This document shows, piece after piece, positions 9,870-18,254 of a DNA stretch of 64,000 bases. Every line of letters starts with the position of its first letter. Position 1 is the first letter of the stretch. The stretch covers positions 62,001-126,000 of the forward strand of contig CABHOK010000006.1 in assembly GCA_902168205.1 (NCBI GenBank). Direction: 5' to 3'. The stretch comes from an uncultured Chitinophaga sp. (lineage in GTDB: Bacteria; Bacteroidota; Bacteroidia; Cytophagales; Cyclobacteriaceae). A program made the position numbers and the translations under genes. Under the pieces are notes generated by a model. The model did no database searches and was not told the DNA's origin. It saw nothing but the letters and a program-made list of their open reading frames with translations.

Positions 9870-10201
9870 GATGCGCCTTTCAGAATAAAATCCGGTATAC
9901 GATTCCAAAGTTGTTCGCGCACCTCTCTTGCTTTCAACAGCGCAGCTTTACCACTGCTCGTTACGGAATAAAAGCGTTTCCGTTTTCCACCACGCGTACT
10001 CGTTGCTTCACCCAGTTTACTTTTTACCAATCCTTTTTCTTCCAGGCGGTTCAACACGGCATGTACTACACCAAGCTTTACCGAACGCCCAGTGTTCTTC
10101 TCGAGCTCATCGCAGATGGCAACGCTATAGGCATCGTTTACCAATGCAGCAATAGTCAGCAATACAATCTCCTCAAACTCTCCGAGGTTTGTCCCTTTCA
10201 T
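9866..10201 (-). CDS. PadR-family transcriptional regulator
   Basis: 111 aa winged-helix protein. LGEFEEIVLLTIAAL begins helix 1; VLNRLEEKGLVKSKLGEAT is the recognition helix leading into the wing, followed by GGKRKRFYSVTSSGKAALL. The short C-terminus is typical of PadR subfamily 1. It is translationally coupled to the permease, so it probably represses its own operon and releases it when the transporter's substrate is present. An imperfect dyad just upstream (10211-10228) is a candidate binding site. Confidence 0.88.
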   Translation of the reverse strand: MKGTNLGEFEEIVLLTIAALVNDAYSVAICDELEKNTGRSVKLGVVHAVLNRLEEKGLVKSKLGEATSTRGGKRKRFYSVTSSGKAALLKAREVREQLWNRIPDFILKGAS

Positions 10202-10210
10202 AGTGATTAA

Positions 10211-10238
10211 TTACGTAAATGTATGTAAAATAGTTTTG
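10211..10238. promoter_or_regulatory. Possible PadR operator and adjacent TAGTTTTG -7 box
   Basis: TTACGTAAATGTATGTAA (10211-10228) is an 18-bp imperfect palindrome with TTAC/GTAA ends, 10 bp upstream of the padR-like start. A TAGTTTTG box follows at 10231-10238 on the plus strand, pointing to the DUF4097 gene. If both are real, one regulator could control both divergent transcripts. No matching -33 element is seen. Confidence 0.3.
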
Positions 10239-10355
10239 AGATTACAAGACATCCTGGTTGAAAACTTTTTATACGTTACCGTGCAACCTTTCCTTAGCAG
10301 CATAAGTCAAAGTATAGAATGACCCTATGAAGTTAACCCGATAAACCCACATACC

Positions 10356-11321
10356 ATGAAAACAATAGCTTCACTATTGATCTGTTATCTCCTGTCGATC
10401 TCGTTGAGCTGGTCGCAAAACGGTGAATACTCTTTTAAAGAGTCGTATGATCTTGCAACGCCTGCCAAAATGAAAATATCATCCTCCGATGGTAACATTG
10501 AAGTATCGGCCGGCAATACTAAAAAAGCCGAGGTGCTATATATTGTAAGACGTAACAACAAAGTATTGCAGATCAGCCGCAAAGAACTTGAAAAAGAATT
10601 GAAGGTAACAGTTTTGCAAACCGGAAACAGCCTCGACATCAATGTTGAGTATCCGAAGATTCAGGGTTTCAACTGGAAAGATCACATGCAGGTTAGTTTT
10701 AAAATTACTGTACCGAAAGAAACGTCCTGCGACCTGATAACCTCGGATGGCAACGTTTCGCTTACCGGACTTGATTTGAGCCAGCAGTGCAGAACGAGCG
10801 ATGGAAATATAGCGATCTCGTCTGTTGGCGGTGATGTGATTGGCCGCACATCCGATGGTAACATCAGTGTGAAGCAAATCAACGGTGCTGTTGAAGCCAG
10901 AACGAGCGATGGAAATATTGTAGCAGAAGACATCAAAGGCAACACCCAGTCAGTAACGAGTGATGGAAATATAGTGCTGTCTCATGTAACCGGTGATATT
11001 ACCATCAGCACATCCGATGGAGACATTGCGTTTACAGATGTTGCAGGTTCTGTAAAAGCTTCCTCTTCCGATGGTAACATTCGCGGAAATATACTTGAAC
11101 TCAAAAAGTCACTGGCTGTTCGAACAAGCGATGGAAATATATCGATCACCATTCCTGACCGCATGGGACTGGATCTGGACATCAAAGGTGAATCGCTGGA
11201 TGTTGCTCTCAATAACTTCAGCGGCACATCAGACGAAAAATATATTCACGGTAAGATAAATGGCGGTGGTATACCGGTAAGCCTCACCTCCGATGGCAAC
11301 GTATCCCTGAACTATCGGTAA
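10356..11321 (+). CDS. Exported DUF4097-family beta-repeat protein
   Basis: 321 aa with a signal peptide (MKTIASLLICYLLSISLSWSQ). From residue 42 the chain contains about ten copies of (T/S)SDGN(I/V), spaced roughly 10-20 residues, each followed by alternating hydrophobic residues. This is the pattern of the DUF4097 family, expected to form a right-handed beta-solenoid. The last 100 residues lose the strict period. The underlying DNA repeats as gcgatggaaatat. It probably acts in the periplasm or on the cell surface; no catalytic residues are visible. It is divergent from the PadR/permease operon and ends at a strong hairpin. Confidence 0.75.
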   Translation: MKTIASLLICYLLSISLSWSQNGEYSFKESYDLATPAKMKISSSDGNIEVSAGNTKKAEVLYIVRRNNKVLQISRKELEKELKVTVLQTGNSLDINVEYPKIQGFNWKDHMQVSFKITVPKETSCDLITSDGNVSLTGLDLSQQCRTSDGNIAISSVGGDVIGRTSDGNISVKQINGAVEARTSDGNIVAEDIKGNTQSVTSDGNIVLSHVTGDITISTSDGDIAFTDVAGSVKASSSDGNIRGNILELKKSLAVRTSDGNISITIPDRMGLDLDIKGESLDVALNNFSGTSDEKYIHGKINGGGIPVSLTSDGNVSLNYR

Positions 11322-11341
11322 TCGATAAATTTCGTTAACCT

Positions 11342-11375
11342 GAAAAAGAGTATCCCCTACCGGATACTCTTTTTC
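11342..11375 (+). terminator. Hairpin terminator after DUF4097 gene
   Basis: A perfect 14-bp stem: the arm at 11342-11355 (GAAAAAGAGTATCC) pairs with 11362-11375 across a 6-nt loop. The A/T-rich ends let it work as a rho-independent terminator in either direction; here it closes the plus-strand gene. Confidence 0.8.
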
Positions 11376-11437
11376 ATTTGGAGGAATAGATGCATTTGCA
11401 TTAGCCTTCTAACGTTGCTGATGTTATTTTTACAGCT

Positions 11438-13366
11438 ATGCGACAACTGGCGGCTATACTTTTTGCAGACATGACGGGCTACACTGCATTGATGCAGGAG
11501 AATGAACAACTGGCACGCGCCAAGCGAAAGCGACTGAAGGACGTGCTCGAGGTTTTGGTTGAAAAACACAACGGTAAGACTATACAATATTATGGTGATG
11601 GTTCGCTGAGTATCTTCAGCAGTGCCATTGACAGCGTTACGTGCGCGGTTGATATTCAACGCGAACTGAAACGGGACTTGACAGTAGACCTGCGCATCGG
11701 CATCCACACCGGTGATGTTATCATTGAAGATGAAGCGATCTATGGCGATGGCGTCAACCTGGCTTCCCGTATTGAATCGCTTGCAGCTCCCGGAAGCATT
11801 CTCATTTCGGAGAAAGTATTTGATGAGATCAAGAATCAGGCTAATATACAATGGCGTGAGCTGGGTTACTTTGAAATGAAAAATGTAAAGAAGCCGGTAC
11901 GCGTCTATGCCATTGCGAATAGCGGTATCGTTGTGCCGGACCGAGCCGAGCTTCAGGGTAAAACCAGGCAGCCTGTAAACCGGTTAGCAGTGCTGCCGTT
12001 TGTAAACATGAGTGCCGATCCTGAAAATGAATACTTCAGTGATGGTATTACCGAAGAACTGTTGAATGCACTTACCAAAGTGGACGGTTTGCAGGTTACA
12101 TCACGGACCTCTGCGTTTGCTTTTAAAGGCAAGAACGTTGACATCCGCGACATTGGCATTCAATTGAATGTTGATAAAGTATTGGAAGGCAGCGTGCGCA
12201 AGGCCGGCAATCGCGTTCGCATTACAGCACAGCTTATCAATGCTGCCGATGGCTATCATTTGTGGAGTGAAAATTATGATCGTAACCTCACAGATATATT
12301 TGAAGTGCAGGACGAGATCAGCAATATTATTTCGAATAAGCTTCGGGAAAATCTCAGTTCATCACCACAGGCTGCACAACTAGTAAAGTCCCCTCCTGCC
12401 CGCAACACCGAAGCGTATACTGCCTATTTGAAAGGACTACACTTCGCCAACAAGGTAACACCGAACGATACCCGTAAAGCCATTGAATGCTTTCAGCAGG
12501 CAGTTGAACTCGAACCCAACTATGCGCTGGCCTATGCCAAGCTGGCCATGGCCTATAGCGGACTTGGTGCCAGTGGACAGATGCTGCCGCGCACGGCTTT
12601 TGAAAGAGCGCATGGCTATGCCGACAAAGCTTTGCAACTCGACAGTACGGTTGCTGAAGGACATATTGCCAAGGGTGGTATATATTTACTGTATGACTGG
12701 AACTGGCAACTGGCATACGATGCATTACAACGGGCGTTACAACTGAACCCCGGGGCAACCGCTGCTTACGAATTGTTATCGCTATACTATATTCAGACGG
12801 AACAAAAAGATAAAGCTGTTGAGGTAATGGAGAAGGCTGTGAAGCTTGATCCGCTATCTGCTACAGCCAATCAGTCGCTGGGCAAGATGTATATATTTGC
12901 CGAGCGTTACGATGACGCTATCAAACAGGCAAACAAGATCCTGGAGATCGATCCGCAGATGCGTGCCAGTCTTGAACTGAAAGCATGGGCCACCGGTATG
13001 AAAGGTGATTGGGAAAGTGCGTTGAAATTGTTTGAAGAGATTCATCGTCTCACCAATCATCCATTGAAAGGACTGATGGGTGTCGGGTATGCACACGCGC
13101 GATTGGGACACAACGAAAATGCACTTGAATGTATTCGAAAGATCGAGCAACAACAGGCAGAAAATCCGGATGCCGTACTCGATGCTGATCTTGTAGGTAT
13201 ATGGCTTGCCCTGGGCGATACTGAAAAAGCATTTTACCACATCTCACAGTGTGTTGAGAAACGTATAGCACCGATCGGTTTATTCCTGGAGTATCCGGCA
13301 TTTAAAGGATTGCGTAATGACCCGAGGTTGCTTGCCTTGCGGGATAAAGTCAATGCACACTCTTAA
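11438..13366 (+). CDS. Class III adenylate/guanylate cyclase with TolB-like and TPR domains
   Basis: 642 aa. Residues 1-165 are a class III nucleotide cyclase domain: FADMTGY with metal Asp 11, YGDGSLSIF with the second metal Asp near 54, IGIHTGDV, and YGDGVNLASRIE carrying the transition-state Asn and Arg. Residues 180-310 (RLAVLPFVNMSADPENEYFSDGITEEL..) are the TolB-N/FlgO-like domain commonly fused to such cyclases. The remainder is about seven TPR repeats. No membrane segment is visible, so the enzyme should be soluble and regulated through protein contacts. ATP versus GTP preference cannot be fixed from sequence alone. The stop codon lies inside the following inverted-repeat element. Confidence 0.85.
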   Translation: MRQLAAILFADMTGYTALMQENEQLARAKRKRLKDVLEVLVEKHNGKTIQYYGDGSLSIFSSAIDSVTCAVDIQRELKRDLTVDLRIGIHTGDVIIEDEAIYGDGVNLASRIESLAAPGSILISEKVFDEIKNQANIQWRELGYFEMKNVKKPVRVYAIANSGIVVPDRAELQGKTRQPVNRLAVLPFVNMSADPENEYFSDGITEELLNALTKVDGLQVTSRTSAFAFKGKNVDIRDIGIQLNVDKVLEGSVRKAGNRVRITAQLINAADGYHLWSENYDRNLTDIFEVQDEISNIISNKLRENLSSSPQAAQLVKSPPARNTEAYTAYLKGLHFANKVTPNDTRKAIECFQQAVELEPNYALAYAKLAMAYSGLGASGQMLPRTAFERAHGYADKALQLDSTVAEGHIAKGGIYLLYDWNWQLAYDALQRALQLNPGATAAYELLSLYYIQTEQKDKAVEVMEKAVKLDPLSATANQSLGKMYIFAERYDDAIKQANKILEIDPQMRASLELKAWATGMKGDWESALKLFEEIHRLTNHPLKGLMGVGYAHARLGHNENALECIRKIEQQQAENPDAVLDADLVGIWLALGDTEKAFYHISQCVEKRIAPIGLFLEYPAFKGLRNDPRLLALRDKVNAHS

Positions 13367-13589
13367 CGTCACTTCGAGCGTACGCTTTATGTTTATATAT
13401 CCATACTTCATGCGAGAAGTCCCTTGTCGGAGCAACGCATTCGTTGATATACTCTTTATGGATATATAATTGAATAGCTCTTAATGTAATTTACCCAATA
13501 CAGTGCATCATGTTTAGAACAACTGTAACATGGGGGTCTCGCGGGACATGCACATTTCATAGAAAGCACGCACGCTCGAAATGACGTTA
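13364..13589. repeat. Palindromic MITE/REP-like element with 21-bp terminal inverted repeats
   Basis: The left end 13364-13384 (TAACGTCACTTCGAGCG...) and the right end 13569-13589 are inverted copies with 19 of 21 positions matching. A second inner pair is weaker: GCGAGAAGTCCC near 13411 against the complement of GGGGGTCTCGCGGG near 13534. The 226-bp element encodes nothing and supplies the TAA of the cyclase gene. GTCATTTCGAGCG-type ends are familiar from dispersed repeats in Bacteroidetes genomes. A short non-autonomous mobile element is likely. Confidence 0.6.
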
Positions 13590-13594
13590 AATAA

Positions 13595-14593
13595 CTAGCG
13601 CATGCCTACCCAGTGTGGGTATATTTTCTTTTGGTCGCTGGCAGCTTCGAGTTTGGTAACTTGTTCGGCGGTGAGGCTCCACCCTACAGCATCGAGGTTT
13701 TCAATGAGTTGTTTTTCATTGCGGGCTCCGATCACAACGTTGCTTACTGTAGGTCGTTGCAGTAACCAGTTGATGGCTACCTGTGGTATACTTTTTCCAG
13801 TTTCGGCCGCAACTTCATCCAACGCGCTTATCACGTTGAATAAATATTCATCCGATACCTCTGGTCCTCCGGCAGCACCTCCGGATTTGATCCGACCTTC
13901 TCCCAACGGTTGGCCTGGACGAATTTTACCGGTTAAGCGTCCCCAACCTAACGCGCTCCATACCATCAGTCCTATATTCTGATCTTTCGCCATCGGCATC
14001 AATTCCCATTCATACTCACGACCGATCAATGAATAGTATCCCTGGTATACTATATATCTCGCAAGACCATACTTCTCCGAGGTCGCGAGCGACTTCATTA
14101 CCTGCCACGCTGTAAAGTTTGAACAACCGATATAGCGTACTTTTCCACTCGCAACAAGATGGTCCAGGGCTGCCAGTGTTTCTTCTACCGGTGTTAGTGG
14201 ATCGAACGCGTGAATAAAGTATACATCAATATAGTCTGTTGCCAAACGCCTGAGACTCGCCTCGACTTCCCTGATCAAATGATACCGCGATGCTCCGCTA
14301 TCATTCGTATTGCTGCCCATCATAAATCCTGCTTTGGTAGAGATCAGGGCTTCACTCCTTTTACCTTTTAATGCTGCACCCAGAATTTGTTCAGCAGCAC
14401 CGAACGAATATACATTCGCGGTATCAAAGAAATTTACACCACGCTCAAGACATATATCGATGAGACGCGTTGCTTCCGCTACATCTGTTTCGCCCCACTT
14501 CTTAAAGAAATCATTCGTACCACCGAAGGTACCTGTTCCTAAACTTAACACAGGAACTCGCAATCCTGCGTTTCCTAACTGCCGGTATTCCAT
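13595..14593 (-). CDS. Aldo/keto reductase
   Basis: 332 aa, (beta/alpha)8 NAD(P)H-dependent oxidoreductase. The catalytic tetrad is visible: FFDTANVY (Asp and Tyr), ISTKAG (Lys) and DVYFIHAFD (His). The C-terminal nucleotide site is present as VSNVVIGARNEKQLIENL. Family members reduce sugar or xenobiotic carbonyls. The AraC-type regulator gene upstream on the same strand may control it, though 272 bp of repetitive sequence lies between them. Substrate unknown. Confidence 0.88.
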   Translation of the reverse strand: MEYRQLGNAGLRVPVLSLGTGTFGGTNDFFKKWGETDVAEATRLIDICLERGVNFFDTANVYSFGAAEQILGAALKGKRSEALISTKAGFMMGSNTNDSGASRYHLIREVEASLRRLATDYIDVYFIHAFDPLTPVEETLAALDHLVASGKVRYIGCSNFTAWQVMKSLATSEKYGLARYIVYQGYYSLIGREYEWELMPMAKDQNIGLMVWSALGWGRLTGKIRPGQPLGEGRIKSGGAAGGPEVSDEYLFNVISALDEVAAETGKSIPQVAINWLLQRPTVSNVVIGARNEKQLIENLDAVGWSLTAEQVTKLEAASDQKKIYPHWVGMR

Positions 14594-14699
14594 ACGTTTT
14601 TAATGTTTGATTTAACGAACACAAAATTGCCGGCCGCGCGTGTTATAGTTCAGGATAAAATACGGAATGGCAGGGAGAATATACAGGAAAGCTGCGAGC

Positions 14700-14875
14700 T
14701 TTGAGCCACGAGAAAAAGGTGGCTGGCTACTGGCTGCGGAATGAGAACCGGTTGGCTGCGTAACTATAAGTTATGTTACCACTAATTCCAAGTGTCAAAC
14801 AAAGAAAACCTACTAGCAACTTGTAGCCAGAAGCTAGTGGCCATTTTAAGACAGGCAGCCAGAGGCTAGAAGCTA
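14700..14875. repeat. Degenerate GGCTACTGGCT / AGCCAGAAGCTAG repeats
   Basis: Between the aldo/keto reductase and AraC genes, tgGCTGGCTACTGGCTGC (about 14719) is followed by inverted variants TAGCCAGAAGCTAGTGGCC (about 14825) and CAGCCAGAGGCTAGAAGC (about 14855). The pattern is short, imperfect and partly palindromic, like dispersed low-complexity repeats of this phylum. No gene is evident. Confidence 0.45.
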
Positions 14876-15804
14876 TTTCTAAATTCTGCGGGGGTCTGTC
14901 CTGTTTGGCTCTTGTAATAGCGTGCAAAGTACGAAGGGTCATCATAGCCGAGGCGGTAGGCTATTTCGCTTATGCTTTTGTGGGAGTGTTTGAGACACAT
15001 TGTTGCCTGCTTGATGAGTTGGTCTTTGATGAGTTGTCCTGCCGATTTACCGGTGAGATCTTTGATCGTATCATTCAAGTGATTTTGAGACACGCCTAGT
15101 TCATCCGCATAGTCGGCTATCTTTTTAAGTTTGATGGCGTTGCCTTTGTTTATCGTTTTGAAATCGCGCATATATAAGGCGGTAAATGATTTCAATAAGC
15201 GTATAGATGAACGGTTGGATTCTGCTGGTTGTGTATCGAGTGATTCGTATTGTGAATAGGCTTTGTTGAGAAGAGCATGCAGGTATCCGCGGAGTATATT
15301 ATCGGAAAAATCGTTGCGTTGTTTATACTCGGTGTGCATCATTTCAAACAAACCGAGATAATGCTTCGTCTGCTCATCGGTTAAATGAAGTACTGCATTG
15401 CCATCCAGCTGAAAGAAAGGTAATTCATGCAGCAAGTTTTTGTTATCGCGACCGAGATTGAAGAAGTCATCCGAGAACGAGCAGTAGTAACCCCGTTGTT
15501 CATCGCCTTCTGCTTTCCAGGCACTGATCATATCCGGACTTACAAAGCATAACATATTCTTGCGGATATAGTGTTCCTGTAAACCAAAGGTCTGAAGCCC
15601 CTCGCCTTCTGTTACCAGGAATACCATGTAGAAATCGAGACGATGCACATCGATAGCACGTTTACTGTTGCATCGCTGGTGAATATCAAAATATTCCGTG
15701 CTGTGTTTACGAATTAGCGGACCCTGCATGCCGGGACCTTCATCAAAGTATACTTTACCAAACGCTTCGCTTCCGTGTATCGGAATATTCTGATTCTTGC
15801 TCAT
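14866..15804 (-). CDS. AraC-family transcriptional regulator
   Basis: 312 aa. The N-terminal 190 residues resemble a cupin-like sensor (FYMVFLVTEGEGLQTFG.. NMLCFVSPDMI). The C-terminal 100 residues form the two HTH units: KKIADYADELGVSQNHLNDTIKDLTGKSAGQLI, then KSISEIAYRLGYDDPSYFARYYKSQTGQTPAEFR, the classic AraC signature. It probably activates transcription when it binds a small ligand; the reductase downstream on the same strand is the nearest candidate target. Confidence 0.9.
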   Translation of the reverse strand: MSKNQNIPIHGSEAFGKVYFDEGPGMQGPLIRKHSTEYFDIHQRCNSKRAIDVHRLDFYMVFLVTEGEGLQTFGLQEHYIRKNMLCFVSPDMISAWKAEGDEQRGYYCSFSDDFFNLGRDNKNLLHELPFFQLDGNAVLHLTDEQTKHYLGLFEMMHTEYKQRNDFSDNILRGYLHALLNKAYSQYESLDTQPAESNRSSIRLLKSFTALYMRDFKTINKGNAIKLKKIADYADELGVSQNHLNDTIKDLTGKSAGQLIKDQLIKQATMCLKHSHKSISEIAYRLGYDDPSYFARYYKSQTGQTPAEFRNSF

Positions 15805-15882
15805 AGTGTTACCGTTGTACTGATAGTTAGGTCAACGGCACAGGATATCAGAAGATTCCCCTCGAAAAGAAATTTACTACTG

Positions 15883-17172
15883 TTATTGGGCCACACTCAC
15901 TTTCCAGATCACATTGCTGGTATCATCGGTCACCAGCAGCGATCCGTCCGGTGTAACGCGTATGCATACCGGGCGGCCATGCACTTTCTCCTTGTCCAGA
16001 TTGGCGACAAAGCCTGTCAGGAAATCCTCATCTTTACCAGCAGGCTTACCGTTGTCATCAAACGGAACAAAAACTACTTTGTACCCTGAAAGGACAGATC
16101 GATTCCATGAACCATGCTGCGCTATAAATGCACCGCTGTGATATTTTTCCGGAAAGGTTTTCTTGTCATAGAAGGCAAGTCCGAGTGAAGCCGTGTGCGC
16201 ACCTACATCTACATCCGGTTTTATATACTTATCAAGTACACCCGGCTTCGGTTCTGTTACTCGCTCATCCGTACGACCATGGTATATCCAGGGCCATCCG
16301 TAGAAACCATCTTCTTTTACACTGGTGAGGTAATCCGGCACCAGGTCATCGCCCAAGCCATCGCGTTCATTTACTACTGTCCAAAGAGTATTATTAGCCC
16401 AATCCATCCCCACGGGATTACGCAGTCCGCTCGCATATACCCGCAACCCTGACCCATCCGGATTCATCTCCAGTATATCAGCCCGCAGGTATTCATTCTT
16501 TATACCTTTATCAGCAATGTTGGTTCCGGAGCCAACCGCTATATATAGTTTCTTTCCATCGTTACTCGCAATGATATTACGCGTCCAGTGCTGGTTTATT
16601 TTACCGGCAGGCAGATCAGCAATCTTCTGGCCTTTATCGGTAATCGAAAGTTGCCCGGGTTTATAGGGATAACGCCACACTGCATCCGTGTTGGCCACAT
16701 AGAACCAGTTGTCGAGCACGAGCATGCCAAACGGCTGATTCAGTTTGGTGAGAAATATTTGTCGTGTATCCGGTTTACCATCGCCATTGGTGTCACGCAA
16801 TAGCGTAATACGATCAGCGCTCTTGCGCATATTTTTAGATTTGGATGCACCGATGATCCAACCTCCGATCCGCATCAAGAATGAATAATTGGAATTGCTT
16901 TCGGCTACCAGTATATCTCCATTAGGTGTTATATATAGCCAACGCGGATTTTCAAAACCGTCAGCAAAACGCGTAACGGTAAATCCGGGAGGAGCCTGAG
17001 GAGTCTGACCTTCCTCCCACCCGATCACGTTACTAAAGTTCATGGAGGATTTAGTAGCATGCGGTGGGGGAAGATTATCAGACAGTTCTTTATTTTTTTG
17101 TTGTGTACCGTTCTGTGAAAAACTCTCCCCTGCGAAGAGCATCACTACGACTATACATACGATCGCTTTCAT
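15883..17172 (-). CDS. Exported sorbosone-dehydrogenase-like six-bladed propeller protein
   Basis: 429 aa with a signal peptide (MKAIVCIVVVMLFAGESFSQ). Motifs of the PQQ-dependent glucose/sorbosone dehydrogenase superfamily: ENPRWLYITPNGDILVAES, TRNIIASNDGKKLYIAVGSGTN, ASGLRNPVGMDW, IAQHGSWNRS and HGRPVCIRVTPDGSLLVTDD. The enzyme would oxidise a sugar or aldose derivative in the periplasm. Bound PQQ cannot be verified from sequence and no PQQ synthesis genes are in view. DUF1328 lies upstream on the same strand. Confidence 0.8.
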   Translation of the reverse strand: MKAIVCIVVVMLFAGESFSQNGTQQKNKELSDNLPPPHATKSSMNFSNVIGWEEGQTPQAPPGFTVTRFADGFENPRWLYITPNGDILVAESNSNYSFLMRIGGWIIGASKSKNMRKSADRITLLRDTNGDGKPDTRQIFLTKLNQPFGMLVLDNWFYVANTDAVWRYPYKPGQLSITDKGQKIADLPAGKINQHWTRNIIASNDGKKLYIAVGSGTNIADKGIKNEYLRADILEMNPDGSGLRVYASGLRNPVGMDWANNTLWTVVNERDGLGDDLVPDYLTSVKEDGFYGWPWIYHGRTDERVTEPKPGVLDKYIKPDVDVGAHTASLGLAFYDKKTFPEKYHSGAFIAQHGSWNRSVLSGYKVVFVPFDDNGKPAGKDEDFLTGFVANLDKEKVHGRPVCIRVTPDGSLLVTDDTSNVIWKVSVAQ

Positions 17173-17186
17173 TCCTCGATCATTTA

Positions 17187-17354
17187 TTACTTCTTAAAGA
17201 GTGTAGCGCCAAAAGCGATTACAATAACAAAGCCTATAATAAAGATGAAGAACAATACTTTGGCAACAGATGCAGCACCTTCTGCAATTCCGCCAAATCC
17301 GAATATTGCCGCGATAATGGCAATGATAAAAAAGATTGCAGCCCAGCGTAACAT
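17187..17354 (-). CDS. DUF1328-family small membrane protein
   Basis: 55 aa: [20 protein letters not shown], then [16 protein letters not shown] and a second hydrophobic stretch ending in FKK. The LRWA start, the GGIA...AKVLF core and the two short membrane helices match the widely conserved DUF1328/YtjA family. The role is unknown; relatives are inner-membrane proteins often linked with stress. It ends 15 nt before the sorbosone-dehydrogenase-like start and may share its transcript. Confidence 0.85.
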   Translation of the reverse strand: MLRWAAIFFIIAIIAAIFGFGGIAEGAASVAKVLFFIFIIGFVIVIAFGATLFKK

Positions 17355-17479
17355 AGTTAAATCGTTTAATGGTTGATAAATTTATTTATACCTATACGTT
17401 TTAAAATGTTATGCCCGTTTCCCGGGGAATGGCGTGTGACCATGTATACCGATCGATGAGCAAATTGCTCCCCATAAAG

Positions 17480-18253
17480 TCAGGATGTGCGCTTTTCGGT
17501 GAGATACTTCCAATACCGTACAGGCACATGGCGTATGTGCAGTTTATGATTGTTGCGCGCCTGGATATTTATAGTCTGAAAGTAATTTTTCCACAGCGAC
17601 TGGTATACCAGTTCTTCTTCATGACAGGTGGATGCCGGCAGGAATTCATGATGTGCAATTGCCTCCCACTCCATCCGCACTTCCTGCACGCTGAAGGTAT
17701 CTTTGCTATAATGTATACCATAGTTACGCCTGTTATCATAGATAAGCCAGTGCTGGTCGGCATAACGTTCCTGGAAATGTGAGATAATCAGTGGCAGTAC
17801 ATTAAAGTCGGGGTCGATAGAAGCTATATACAGATCGTCAGTAGTCCGCTGAAACCGTACAAACGCTTCCATGCGATGCTTCTCGCGATATACCTTGTGC
17901 GCGATCTGTTCGATGGCAAGAACGGATTTGTTACTATAATCTTTCTCAACGGAATGTTTACTATCGAAGACGTGACGGATAAACGTGACTAGTGTACCTT
18001 CCATCTCCGGAAGCTCCGACAAAAAACATTGGTATATTTCGTTGCGTTTATCTACTGAGAGTTTTTGTTTGAGACCGTTCCAGACACGTTCTGCTTTTTT
18101 CTGATCGGGTATAATTTCCAAATATGAAGCGGTTAACTCAGACTGATAGCTGCCATTGCGCACAACGCGTGCATCTCCTATCTTCCGCTCGTATAGCTCA
18201 AAGATCGAGGTGAGTAATCCTTCAAAACTTCCATCGTATACCAGTTGAGTCAT
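17480..18253 (-). CDS. TIGR03915-type probable DNA metabolism protein (DUF4130-like)
   Basis: 257 aa. The sequence (MTQLVYDGSFEGLLTSIFELYE... FVRFQRTTDDLYIASIDPDFNVLPLIISHFQERYADQHWLIYD) matches the family always found beside the radical-SAM protein of the next entry. That family is believed to act in DNA repair or modification, and some homologues are fused to a uracil-DNA-glycosylase-like domain. No such extension is present here. It starts 1 nt after the stop of the radical SAM gene, so the two are co-expressed. Confidence 0.8.
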   Translation of the reverse strand: MTQLVYDGSFEGLLTSIFELYERKIGDARVVRNGSYQSELTASYLEIIPDQKKAERVWNGLKQKLSVDKRNEIYQCFLSELPEMEGTLVTFIRHVFDSKHSVEKDYSNKSVLAIEQIAHKVYREKHRMEAFVRFQRTTDDLYIASIDPDFNVLPLIISHFQERYADQHWLIYDNRRNYGIHYSKDTFSVQEVRMEWEAIAHHEFLPASTCHEEELVYQSLWKNYFQTINIQARNNHKLHIRHVPVRYWKYLTEKRTS

Positions 18254-18254
18254 T

